A DNA stretch of 15,505 bases from JBBAGE01 sp041655055 (GCA_041655055.1 JBBAGE010000041.1:1-15505), one strand, 5' to 3'. Counted from the stretch's first letter, positions 7,101-14,749 are shown. The notes: a model not told the origin generated them from the letters alone. Program-made: numbers and translations.

Positions 7101-9407
7101 TCAGAACAGGATTATGCTGTCGATCAGGCTGTCGGCATAAGCGATATTGGCCAGGGTGATGACCTCATCCCCAAAGCTGAGGGTGACATTTCCATAGCGT
7201 TCATGCGCGTAACGATCGAGCATCTGCGCCACGCTCAGCCCGCCGCCCCAAAGCGCCTGTTCAAGCCGCAAAGTATCGGTGGCCAGATCGAAATCCTGCA
7301 CCCGGTCGCGCCCGTAACCTACGCCAAACACAAAGGTATCCTGCCCCGCGCCGCCAAACAGAACATCATTTCCCGGCCCGCCATCCAGCCAGTCGTCGCC
7401 ATCGTGACCGTATAATTTATCATCGCCCGGCCCGCCATAAAGCCGGTCATTGCCGAGGCCGCCGGACAGGATATCATCGCCTTCGCCGCCATAAAGGATG
7501 TCATCGCCGGCATGGCCGATCAGGTGATCATCGCCGGGGCCGCCATAGATAACGTCGTCGCCAAGCCCCCCGGTCAGATAATCATTGCCGCTGCCACCAT
7601 GAATGATGTCATCGCCGGGCAGGCCATAGATATGATCGTCGCCATCGCCGCCGCGCAACAGGTTGTCGCCGTCATTTCCGAACAGGATGTCATTGAAATC
7701 GCTGCCGATCAGTGCCTCGATCGACTGCAGGATATCGCCTTCGGCAAAGCCGCCGATCCCCGCGCCACCCGCCAGCGACACCCGGATTGCGGCGTCGGAT
7801 CGGCTGTAATCCACGGTATCGAAACCGGACATGCCGTTAATCATATCGGCGCCGGGGCTGGCGAAAAAGTGGTCATCGCCGCTGCCGCCGGTCAGGATAT
7901 CGGGGCCGGACGTGCCCTCGAACACGCGGCCGGCCTCTTGCGCCAACATCGGTGGGCGGGTGACGCCGGACACGCCCGAAATCGCGAAATGATGGGCATA
8001 AAGCGGGGTCAGCGCGGCGCTGGTCACGATGATCAGCTCGTCGCGGTAACGCAGGGTGGCGCCGGTGGCAGTCGGGGTGATTTCCAACTGATCCAGCCCA
8101 TAAAACATAGGAAAATCAGATAAATCAAGCCGGTCGATGCCGGGTTCGAAATCCTCGATATAATCCACCTCGTTATCCGCGATCAGCACGAATATATCGG
8201 CGCCGGGCCCGCCGCGCAGCCGGTCGCTGCCGGGGCCGTCGATCAGGATATCATTGCCCGGCCCGCCCTCGATCAGGTCATTTCCCGCGCCACCGATCAG
8301 CAGGTTATGCCCCGCATCGCCGACCAGATGGCTGGCCACATCGGGGGCGAAAACCGGGGCGGTATAATCGGCCGTGTTAACCAAAAGCTGCGTGATCCCC
8401 GGTTCGGATTGCGAAGCGGCGAAAATCTGCAGCGTGCCGCCCACATCCGCCATCGCCAACGCCGAGACATTCGCAAGCGCCATTTCTGCGCTGTCGGCGA
8501 TCGTATCACGTGCCAAAAGCCGCCCGCCAGGCAGCAGTTCAAACAGCGTCAGCCCATCATCGCCACCCCCCGCCACGACAAAGGCACGCTCATTTATCAT
8601 TGCCACATCAATAGTTTGCACCGCCTGAAACCGCGTATTCAGGTCGTCGATAATGTGATCGACCGGCTGCAAACCGCCATCCGCGCGAATCCGTGCTACC
8701 GAAAGGGATGAACTTTGCGATGCCCCGATGATCGCGAAACTTTCGCCTGCGACCTGCGCAATGGCCAACGCCGTGGGGGCGGCCATGCCCAGCCCCTCTT
8801 GCGCCCCGAGGCTGGTAACCGGAACCAGCCCGCCATCGGGGGTAATCCGCAGGCTGATCACCCGGTTTTCAACCGCCGAAAGCGCCAGCAGAATCGGGGC
8901 GCCATCAACCTCGGCCACCGCCAGATGCGGGATGGCGATGCCTTGATAGGGCGCGGCCAGTTCAACCGGCGCGCCGGCAGGGATCAGGCTGCCATCCGGC
9001 GCGAGCCAGTGGCCATGCACCAGCCCCGATCCATTATAGCTTGTGAAAACAAGCGTTTGCCCGCCGATATCCACCGTGGCAATGGCCGCGGGCTGATCAA
9101 GCGGCGCGGCGCCCCGCGCGGCTGGCCCCGCCGCCAGATCCAGCGGCATGATCACCGCCGCACCGTCGCGATCGAACACCTCGATCCGGTTTGGCGCCGT
9201 GGCATTGGCGCCACCATAAAGCACATGCCCGATCGGCACCGCGCCGCTGCCATCGGACAATTGATAGACGGCAATGCCCCCATCCGCGCCGGATGCCGCG
9301 AATAGCTGTTGCTGACCACCGATCTGCGCGATTTTCAGATCGACGATTCCGGTCACGAACTGCGGCGCATTGGCCGGCAGCAGCGATCCGAATGAGAATC
9401 CCCCCAT
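7101..9407 (-). CDS. RTX calcium-binding protein with N-terminal beta-propeller-like region, probable type I secretion substrate
   Basis: Predicted secreted or surface protein of 768 residues from the ATG at 9407 (GGGGG six bases upstream); a GTG at 9428 would add seven residues. There is no Sec signal. Residues 1 to about 350 contain about six repeats of 50-60 residues with a shared pattern, for example ALAIAQVAGESFAIIGASQ and IDVAMINERAFVVAGGGDDG, suggesting a beta-propeller. Next come a short RTX cluster (about 357-406, GGAGND/GGPGND), a non-repeat segment with YIEDFEPGIDRLDLS, a second short cluster (about 496-534), and the main array of about 12 nonapeptides GGxGxDxΦx (about 571-690). 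The last 75 residues (DFDLATDTLRLEQALWGGG, ending SIILF) look like a type I secretion signal region. No transporter gene is visible here. It sits between the two sulfotransferase/RgpF-like pairs. Function could be adhesin, matrix or S-layer-like; no protease HExxH or lipase motif was seen. Confidence 0.9.
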   Translation of the reverse strand: MGGFSFGSLLPANAPQFVTGIVDLKIAQIGGQQQLFAASGADGGIAVYQLSDGSGAVPIGHVLYGGANATAPNRIEVFDRDGAAVIMPLDLAAGPAARGAAPLDQPAAIATVDIGGQTLVFTSYNGSGLVHGHWLAPDGSLIPAGAPVELAAPYQGIAIPHLAVAEVDGAPILLALSAVENRVISLRITPDGGLVPVTSLGAQEGLGMAAPTALAIAQVAGESFAIIGASQSSSLSVARIRADGGLQPVDHIIDDLNTRFQAVQTIDVAMINERAFVVAGGGDDGLTLFELLPGGRLLARDTIADSAEMALANVSALAMADVGGTLQIFAASQSEPGITQLLVNTADYTAPVFAPDVASHLVGDAGHNLLIGGAGNDLIEGGPGNDILIDGPGSDRLRGGPGADIFVLIADNEVDYIEDFEPGIDRLDLSDFPMFYGLDQLEITPTATGATLRYRDELIIVTSAALTPLYAHHFAISGVSGVTRPPMLAQEAGRVFEGTSGPDILTGGSGDDHFFASPGADMINGMSGFDTVDYSRSDAAIRVSLAGGAGIGGFAEGDILQSIEALIGSDFNDILFGNDGDNLLRGGDGDDHIYGLPGDDIIHGGSGNDYLTGGLGDDVIYGGPGDDHLIGHAGDDILYGGEGDDILSGGLGNDRLYGGPGDDKLYGHDGDDWLDGGPGNDVLFGGAGQDTFVFGVGYGRDRVQDFDLATDTLRLEQALWGGGLSVAQMLDRYAHERYGNVTLSFGDEVITLANIAYADSLIDSIILF
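7345..7695 (-). repeat. Main RTX array, 27-bp coding repeats
   Basis: About 12 to 13 tandem degenerate 27-bp units encode nonapeptides such as GGSGNDYLT, GGLGDDVIY, GGPGDDHLI and GGEGDDILS. Each pair of turns would bind calcium in a parallel beta-roll. Two units use GH in place of GG (GHAGDDILY, GHDGDDWLD) and one uses GL (GLPGDDIIH). The repeats are conserved at protein level and varied at DNA level. Confidence 0.95.
7806..7920 (-). repeat. Second (short) RTX cluster
   Basis: This segment encodes GTSGPDILTGGSGDDHFF, then GADMINGMSGFDTVDYS. These are three to four degenerate RTX units separated from the main array by about 35 residues of a beta-rich linker (IRVSLAGGAGIGGFAEG). Confidence 0.8.
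8190..8335 (-). repeat. First RTX cluster, after the propeller-like region
   Basis: About five nonapeptide units: GDAGHNLLI, GGAGNDLIE, GGPGNDILI, DGPGSDRLR and GGPGADIFV. They are followed by IEDFEPGIDRLDLS, the kind of sequence that normally ends an RTX domain. This suggests a complete RTX module inside the protein ahead of the C-terminal one. Confidence 0.85.
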
Positions 9408-9423
9408 TCCGCACCCCCATTTC

Positions 9424-9441
9424 CACACACCCCCGTGTGTG
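9424..9441 (-). other. Hairpin in the RTX gene leader
   Basis: In mRNA sense CACACAC, loop GGGG, GTGTGTG: a perfect 7-bp stem at 9441-9424. It ends 16 nt before the ATG at 9407, just upstream of the GGGGG Shine-Dalgarno, and it contains the alternative GTG start (9428). It could shield or present the ribosome-binding region. The structure is certain on paper; a role is inferred. Confidence 0.55.
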
Positions 9442-9470
9442 CAATAACTGTGGGCCCGGAATCTTAATGG

Positions 9471-9486
9471 ATGATCATGTGATTAT
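9471..9486. promoter_or_regulatory. Imperfect palindrome upstream of the RTX gene, possible operator
   Basis: ATGATCATGTGATTAT is a dyad of two 7-bp arms (ATGATCA and TGATTAT) around TG, matching at six of seven positions. It lies 64-79 bp upstream of the RTX ATG in the largest gap of the cluster (9408-9522), which is notably AT-richer than its surroundings. On the minus strand the same stretch carries CATAAT, a possible -10, but I see no good -35. Confidence 0.3.
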
Positions 9487-9522
9487 GGCACAAGCGGGGC
9501 AGTTACCCTGCATTGCATCGAT

Positions 9523-11322
9523 CTAGCGCGCCAGGCGCGGCACCAGCAACCGCGCCACCCGCCGCGCAAGCGGCCGCAGCATCGGGCGCAATCGGGGATA
9601 GCGGCTTATCATCGCTGCATATTTTGCCTCTGCCCATTGATAGGGGCGCAATCGCCAGGACTGGCCATGTGCGCTGATCTGGCGGAATTGTTCCGCCACG
9701 CTGGCCGAGGCCAATTGCCCGGCGAAAAGCTGAAACTTGTATTCAAGTCGTGCATAATTCCGCGCCGCCTGCCCGGGCGTCATCACCTGCAACACATGAT
9801 ATCCGGCATCCTGCACCGCATAGCCGATCAACCGTTCCTGCACATGGGCAAGCCCCCCGTCGATATGGTTGGGTTCGGCATTGTAATCGTGCCAGCGCCA
9901 TGGATGGGCGAATAATTTGCGCAAGGCCGCGGGACGAAACCAGAACATCGTGCCATAGGGCGCAACCGGCGTGTGATCATCAAGCGGCACCGCGATCCCC
10001 AGTTCGCGCGCCAGCGCGGCCAGCGGCGCCTTGTTCGCATACCAGCCGTGGCCCAGCGCGCCGAATCCGATCTGCACCGCCGGCGGCATGACCAGCCCAA
10101 GCTGCGGATCACCGGCAAAACGTGCCAGAATCTGGCTGATATAGGCGGGCGAAGCCGCGAGATTTTCAAAAAGATGCTGGCGAAATCCCGCCGCAACCTG
10201 TGGCATGATATGGGGCGTGCGCTTGGAATGCAGCCGCAGCGCCACCTCATACCGGCCGCACAGCGCGACATCGGCAAAGGTGATGAACAGCGCCGACATA
10301 TCGCGCCCGCGATTTTGCGCGACGATGCGGATCGTGGCACGCCGATTGCCCTGCGCGCGCAAAAAGGCGGCCACCTCGGCGCAGGCGGCGGCATCGGGGA
10401 CCGAGATGAACAGATCGCAAGGCACCGGAATGCGGGCGATCAGGGGGTAAAGCTCGGCCATCATCGCGGGGTAAAAGACATGCATCAGCACCGCCACCAC
10501 CCCCGGATCGGCGGCAATGGGCGGGCCGGTATCGGGCAGCACCGCATAGGCATCGGTGATGGTATTAAGCGCGCGCGGCGGCAGGCAGCGCTGCGCATGG
10601 GCCGAAACCGCCGCGGCCAAATCGGGCACGCGCGCCTGCATTTCCCGCAAGGCGGCGCCGAAATCCAGCGCACAAAGATCATGCATCAGCGGATCAAGCG
10701 CCAACAGCCCCGCCGGTAAACAGGGCGCCCCGGCGGCAATCGCCCGGTCGGGCATCAGCCATGCGGGCGCGGGGCCGGGCAGGCTGCCGGGGTCAAGCGC
10801 ATAGGCGAGCGTCAGATCCTGCGCGGTGATGAACCCGGCCAGGCGGCGCTGGATCGCGCGGTGATCGCGGCCGCGCCAGATCCGGGCAAAGCCCGGCCGG
10901 GCCAGCAGCGCGCCGTCAAACACCAATAAATCAAGGCTCGGCAGCCATGGCGTATCGGGCCGGGGCATGTCGCCCAGATCGGGCAGATCACATTCGCAAT
11001 AGGCGGCCAGCACCCCGCCGGGCGCCATGCGCCCCGCCCGCGCAACATGATCCGCCAAATCGACGATCGGGGCAAAGGCATGGGCGCCGGTCATGATCAC
11101 CGGGCCGCGAAGCTGCGAAACCGCGCCAATTCCGGCGGCGAAATCATCGCCCGCCACCAACATCACCACGCCGGGCGGCGGCACGATACGGGCCAGCGTC
11201 GCGCCATCGCCCACGATCACCAGCCGCGCGGCCACCGCCGCAAGCCGCGCCAGCGCGACATCCACATGTGGCCCCATTTCATCCGGCCCGCCGATCAGGT
11301 AAATCGCGGCTGCCGCACTCAT
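9523..11322 (-). CDS. RgpF-like (rhamnan synthesis F family) glycan protein A
   Basis: The protein has 599 residues and no signal peptide or clear membrane span. Residues 1 to about 270 are poorly characterised (IYLIGGPDEMG, VVMLVAGDDF, DLLVFDGALL). From about 275 on it fits the RgpF domain: VVAVLMHVFYPAMMAELYPL (275-294), CDLFISVP (302-309), NRGRDMSALFI (337-347), LRLHSKRTPH (362-371) and YGTMFWFRP (456-464), ending in a basic, Leu/Arg-rich tail. It probably assembles or transfers sugar units of a rhamnan-like or similar surface glycan; the donor cannot be read. The ATG at 11322 overlaps the stop of sulfotransferase-like gene A as ATGA, a standard coupling signal. The frame extends to 11400 but those 26 residues lie inside the upstream gene and are Arg/Gly-rich. 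It differs from RgpF-like protein B in length and domain position, so the pair is not a recent duplication. Confidence 0.85.
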   Translation of the reverse strand: MSAAAAIYLIGGPDEMGPHVDVALARLAAVAARLVIVGDGATLARIVPPPGVVMLVAGDDFAAGIGAVSQLRGPVIMTGAHAFAPIVDLADHVARAGRMAPGGVLAAYCECDLPDLGDMPRPDTPWLPSLDLLVFDGALLARPGFARIWRGRDHRAIQRRLAGFITAQDLTLAYALDPGSLPGPAPAWLMPDRAIAAGAPCLPAGLLALDPLMHDLCALDFGAALREMQARVPDLAAAVSAHAQRCLPPRALNTITDAYAVLPDTGPPIAADPGVVAVLMHVFYPAMMAELYPLIARIPVPCDLFISVPDAAACAEVAAFLRAQGNRRATIRIVAQNRGRDMSALFITFADVALCGRYEVALRLHSKRTPHIMPQVAAGFRQHLFENLAASPAYISQILARFAGDPQLGLVMPPAVQIGFGALGHGWYANKAPLAALARELGIAVPLDDHTPVAPYGTMFWFRPAALRKLFAHPWRWHDYNAEPNHIDGGLAHVQERLIGYAVQDAGYHVLQVMTPGQAARNYARLEYKFQLFAGQLASASVAEQFRQISAHGQSWRLRPYQWAEAKYAAMISRYPRLRPMLRPLARRVARLLVPRLAR

Positions 11323-12323
11323 GCTGCGATCCTTTGTGACAAATCGCGCGCGGCCGCCCGGATCGGGGCGCTGGCCCAAAGCGCCGCATCGGCATACCAT
11401 GCGCAGCGCGTGTCGGTTTGGGCAAAAAGCGGCCCGGGCCCGGGATCATGCGTCCAGCGGTTTTGCAACGCGGCGCGGGTGGCGCGTTCGATATGGCGGC
11501 GAAACGGGGCGCTGGCGGGCACGCAAGTTTCGCGCAGGCCAGCGGCAGCCTCGGCCCGCACCAGCGCCACGATATCCGCGCGCCGCTGCGCATCCGTTGC
11601 ACGCATGAACCCCATACGCAGCGACGCATCCCCGGCATGGGTATTGTGCATCTGGCCCAGCATGCGCAGAAATTCCGTCAGCTCCAGCGCGAGGCGGGTA
11701 TTGGCGGGCGTTGTCGCCACCGGCACAATATCGGGCAGGCCCAGCACGGCGGCGCAGAAATGGGTGAAGATATCCGCGCCCCGTCGGCGGATCTGTTCAA
11801 ACGGCAGGGCGTGCAGGCGCAATCCGGGTGCCGCCAGCCAAGGGCGCAACGTGACCATCGGATTGAGCAGGCGCGAGGCGAAAGGATCGGCGAAATGCGC
11901 GGCCATACGTTCGGGCAGACTGGCGGTGGCGCCATGTTTGATTTCTTCGGCCCAATAGGACACGAAACCTTCGACCGGATCGCGCAGGGTATAGACAAGC
12001 TCGGCCCCGGCAAAGCCCATCAGCGCGGCCAGTTGATCAAACCGGGCGCGAGGCCAGCGGACGAACCCTTCGGCCGATAACAGGACCGAGGCACCATCCC
12101 GGTGCGCGCGCTGGCCCAGCCGCGCAAGCGCACCGGGATCGGCCAGATAATCCCCAGGATGATGGGCCAGATCGTGATGCGCCAGCGTGCCGGGCGCGCG
12201 GCCAAGCGTGGGATAAAGCCAGCCCGATTGGCGCAACACCGTGCGCGCCGCGGCGAAATTTGCCTGCAGATAGGTGGTGGCCGTTTTATGCGGCCCGACA
12301 TGGATCACAAGACGCGGCGTCAT
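11319..12323 (-). CDS. Sulfotransferase-like protein A
   Basis: This is a predicted PAPS-dependent sulfotransferase of 334 residues, cytosolic. The phosphosulfate-binding loop is HVGPHKTATTYLQ (8-20). A 3'-phosphate-binding-like segment is ELVYTLRDPVEGFVSYW (R114, D115, P116, S122). LLSAEGF (81-87) lies between them, where protein B has ISEEQF. The arrangement is that of sulfotransferase-like proteins often found in surface-polysaccharide clusters; the acceptor is not readable. The ATG directly follows the TGA of the epimerase gene (gap of 0 bp), and the stop overlaps the next start as ATGA, so it sits mid-operon in a tightly coupled epimerase/sulfotransferase/RgpF-like trio. Confidence 0.8.
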   Translation of the reverse strand: MTPRLVIHVGPHKTATTYLQANFAAARTVLRQSGWLYPTLGRAPGTLAHHDLAHHPGDYLADPGALARLGQRAHRDGASVLLSAEGFVRWPRARFDQLAALMGFAGAELVYTLRDPVEGFVSYWAEEIKHGATASLPERMAAHFADPFASRLLNPMVTLRPWLAAPGLRLHALPFEQIRRRGADIFTHFCAAVLGLPDIVPVATTPANTRLALELTEFLRMLGQMHNTHAGDASLRMGFMRATDAQRRADIVALVRAEAAAGLRETCVPASAPFRRHIERATRAALQNRWTHDPGPGPLFAQTDTRCAWYADAALWASAPIRAAARDLSQRIAA

Positions 12324-13394
12324 TCAGGCCGCCCGTTGCCCGCACCCGGCCCAGGCAAGCAACCGCCCCAGCCCGTCATCAAGCGTCACGCGCGGCCGCC
12401 AGCCATAGCCGCGCGCCGCCGTGATATCGGCAACCGCGTGGCGGATATCGCCGGGGCGGAATTTCCCGGTGATCGCCATACTGCCGCCCGCCAGATCCAG
12501 CATCCGCCGCGCGACGGCGGCAATCGTGATCCCCTGCCCCGTGCCGATATCCAGCGGCGCATCGGGCAGATAGGGCGAAAACACCATCCGCATAAAGGCA
12601 TCGACCACATCATCGACATAGATGAAATCGCGGGTGATCGCGCCGTCTTCGTAAATCGCAAGTTCCTGCCCGGCGCGGATATTTTCGGCAAAATGCGCCA
12701 GCACCCCGGTATAGGGATTGCCCGGCGTCTGCCCCGGCCCATAGGTATTATGCAGCCGCAAAATACCCACGCCGACGCCGCTGCCCCAAAACCCCTGCGT
12801 CAGCAGATATTCCTGCATCAGCTTGGTCGAGGCATAGATCGACACCGGCGCAGGCGGGCAGGCGGCATGGGTGGCCACCGGGCGCAGAATCCGGCCCGCC
12901 CCGTCGCGCAGGGCGAAATCGCCCCGGGCCAAATCGCAGGCGCGCCGCGTCACTGGCCGGGCGGGATGGCCAGCCATATCCTGCGCCGCGCCTTCGCCAT
13001 AAACGGCGCGGCTGCTGGCCAGAATCACCCGCCGCAGATCCCCCGCCCCGCGCAATGCCGCCAAAAGCGTCGCGGTGCCGGTCACATTCACATCGGTATA
13101 ATGCGGCGCAAGATCATGGCTTTGCGCCGTGCCGGTTTCGGCGGCCAGATGGATCACCACCTGCGGGCGAATCGTGCGAATGGCCCGGCGCAGGGCCGAT
13201 TCGTCGCGGATATCGCCCTGATAAACCGGCACGCCCGCGCGTTTCACCCGCGCCAGATTGCCGGGGTTTCCCGCATGGGCCTGTGGCAAAAGATTATCGA
13301 AAACAGCGACTTGCGCCACATCGGCCAGCCGCGCGACCAGATGCGCGCCGATAAAGCCGGCGCCGCCGGTGATCAGGATACGTTGCCCGTTCAT
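12324..13394 (-). CDS. NAD-dependent nucleotide-sugar epimerase/dehydratase (extended SDR; dTDP-rhamnose/UDP-glucose 4-epimerase-like)
   Basis: This is a cytosolic enzyme of 356 residues that would remodel a nucleotide-linked sugar for glycan assembly. It has the Rossmann motif GGAGFIG (10-16), an acidic residue for the NAD ribose (D33), ASSRAVYGEG (126-135) and the catalytic pair Y187/K191 in YASTK. The stretches NPYTGVLAHFAENI, IYEDGAITRDFIYVDDV and GDIRHAVADI resemble dTDP-L-rhamnose 4-epimerases as I recall them, which would suit the RgpF-like neighbours; UDP-sugar epimerase or dehydratase activity is also possible. I chose ATG 13394 (MNGQRILITGG), with CAGGG five bases upstream, over 13433, which only adds a non-Rossmann tail. 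It opens the glycan cluster 69 bp after argG. Its Shine-Dalgarno lies in a 9-bp hairpin. Confidence 0.88.
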   Translation of the reverse strand: MNGQRILITGGAGFIGAHLVARLADVAQVAVFDNLLPQAHAGNPGNLARVKRAGVPVYQGDIRDESALRRAIRTIRPQVVIHLAAETGTAQSHDLAPHYTDVNVTGTATLLAALRGAGDLRRVILASSRAVYGEGAAQDMAGHPARPVTRRACDLARGDFALRDGAGRILRPVATHAACPPAPVSIYASTKLMQEYLLTQGFWGSGVGVGILRLHNTYGPGQTPGNPYTGVLAHFAENIRAGQELAIYEDGAITRDFIYVDDVVDAFMRMVFSPYLPDAPLDIGTGQGITIAAVARRMLDLAGGSMAITGKFRPGDIRHAVADITAARGYGWRPRVTLDDGLGRLLAWAGCGQRAA

Positions 13395-13397
13395 AAT

Positions 13398-13426
13398 GCC
13401 CTGCCCAAAATCAACATGGGCAGAGC
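13398..13426 (-). promoter_or_regulatory. Hairpin covering the ribosome-binding site of the epimerase gene
   Basis: In mRNA sense GCTCTGCCC (13426-13418) pairs with GGGCAGGGC (13406-13398): nine pairs including one G-U, with an 11-nt loop. The 3' arm contains the Shine-Dalgarno AGGG and ends three bases before the ATG at 13394. Folded, it should strongly limit translation of the first gene of the cluster. No ligand-binding domain is recognisable upstream; the leader is at most 69 nt if transcription does not come from argG. Confidence 0.55.
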
Positions 13427-13463
13427 ATGTCACACAGGGCTTAACAGCCTCTGAACGGCGTTC

Positions 13464-14687
13464 TTATTTCATGCGCCGGTCGCGCATCGCCAGCAGCCGC
13501 AGCCGCAGGGCGTTCAGCTTGATGAACCCGGCGGCATCCTTTTGGTCATAGGCGCCGGCGTCGTCTTCGAACGTCACATGGCTTTCGGAATAGAGCGAGT
13601 GATCCGACCAGCGGCCCACCGTGCGCGCCAAACCTTTGTAAAGCTTCAGCCGGACGGTGCCGGTCACATGTTCCTGGCTTTTGTCGATCAGCGCCTGCAG
13701 CATTTCGCGCTCGGGGCTGAACCAGAAGCCGTTATAGATCAGTTCCGCATATTGCGGCATGATCTGATCCTTGAGATGCGCCGCCCCGCGATCAAGCGTG
13801 ATCTGTTCGATCCCGCGATGCGCCTCAAGCAGCAGGGTGCCGCCCGGGGTTTCATAAATCCCGCGCGATTTCATGCCCACGAAGCGGCCCTCGACCAGAT
13901 CAAGCCGCCCGATGCCATGCTTGCCGCCCAGCTCGTTCAGGCGGGTAAGCACGGTGGCCGGGCTCATCGCTTCGCCATTGATCGCGACGGCATCGCCGCG
14001 TTCAAAGGTGATTTCGATATATTCGGGGGTATCGGGCGCATCCTCGGGGTGAACGGTGCGCTGATAGACGTAATCGGGGGCGTCCACGGCGGGATCTTCC
14101 AGAACCTTGCCCTCGGACGAGGTATGCAGCAGGTTCGCATCCACCGAAAACGGCGCCTCGCCGCGCTTGTCCTTGGCGACCGGGATCTGATGCGCCTCGG
14201 CGAATTCCAGAAGCTTGGTGCGGCTGGACAGATCCCATTCCCGCCACGGCGCGATCACCTTGATATCGGGGTTCAGCGCATAGGCCGAAAGCTCGAACCG
14301 GACCTGATCGTTGCCCTTGCCGGTGGCGCCATGGGCCACGGCATCCGCGCCGGTCATCTCGGCAATCTCGATCAGCCGCTTGGAGATCAGCGGCCGGGCG
14401 ATGGAGGTGCCCAGCAGGTAAAGCCCTTCATAAACCGCATTGGCGCGGAACATCGGGAATACGAAATCGCGCACGAATTCTTCGCGCAGATCCTCGATAT
14501 AAATATTTTCCGCGGGGATTCCCAGCAATTCGGCCTTGGCGCGCGCGGGCTCCAATTCCTCGCCCTGCCCCAGATCGGCGGTAAATGTCACCACCTCGCA
14601 GCCATATTCGGTTTGCAGCCATTTCAGGATGATCGAGGTATCGAGACCCCCGGAATAGGCAAGAACGACTTTCTTCGGCGCGGACAT
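13464..14687 (-). CDS. argG: Argininosuccinate synthase ArgG
   Basis: This cytoplasmic enzyme joins citrulline and aspartate with ATP hydrolysis to AMP, giving argininosuccinate, the penultimate step of arginine synthesis. It has 407 residues, usual for the family. The ATP pyrophosphatase loop is LAYSGGLDTSIILKWLQ (9-25), followed by TFTADLGQGEELE, AHGATGKGNDQVRFE and SSEGKVLEDP. The frame is open to 14837, but the extra 50 residues are not ArgG-like; the ATG at 14687 is preceded by AAGGAA ten bases upstream. The gene is divergent from a membrane-protein gene. It lies 69 bp ahead of the glycan cluster on the same strand with only small hairpins between (4-bp stems at 13453-13463 and 13438-13449), so read-through into that cluster is possible. 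Confidence 0.97.
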   Translation of the reverse strand: MSAPKKVVLAYSGGLDTSIILKWLQTEYGCEVVTFTADLGQGEELEPARAKAELLGIPAENIYIEDLREEFVRDFVFPMFRANAVYEGLYLLGTSIARPLISKRLIEIAEMTGADAVAHGATGKGNDQVRFELSAYALNPDIKVIAPWREWDLSSRTKLLEFAEAHQIPVAKDKRGEAPFSVDANLLHTSSEGKVLEDPAVDAPDYVYQRTVHPEDAPDTPEYIEITFERGDAVAINGEAMSPATVLTRLNELGGKHGIGRLDLVEGRFVGMKSRGIYETPGGTLLLEAHRGIEQITLDRGAAHLKDQIMPQYAELIYNGFWFSPEREMLQALIDKSQEHVTGTVRLKLYKGLARTVGRWSDHSLYSESHVTFEDDAGAYDQKDAAGFIKLNALRLRLLAMRDRRMK

Positions 14688-14720
14688 GGGAACGGCTTTC
14701 CTTGAGGTAATATCGCGGCG

Positions 14721-14749
14721 CGGATAGCCGGTTTTGTGCGCAAGAGCAA
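14721..14749 (-). promoter_or_regulatory. Candidate promoter for argG
   Basis: On the minus strand TTGCTC (14749-14744), a 17-bp spacer and TATCCG (14726-14721) form a sigma70-like pair. Initiation would be near 14714, leaving a leader of about 27 nt that includes AAGGAA. It is the best pair I see in the 137-bp argG/membrane-protein divergent region. I found no clear repressor operator there. Confidence 0.4.

Noticed and set aside
7345..7695. Regular about 27-bp periodicity that could suggest a CRISPR or minisatellite array
   Set aside because: The units are in frame, vary at DNA level and encode Asp/Gly nonapeptides of the RTX type. There is no repeat/spacer alternation.
12102..13454. 450-codon open frame on the plus strand opposite the epimerase
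   Set aside because: It overlaps two well-supported minus-strand genes and its product is dominated by Arg, Gly, His and Pro without recognisable motifs.
13542..14705. 387-codon open frame on the plus strand opposite argG
   Set aside because: Shadow of argG. It covers almost exactly the same span, and its composition is that of an antisense frame.
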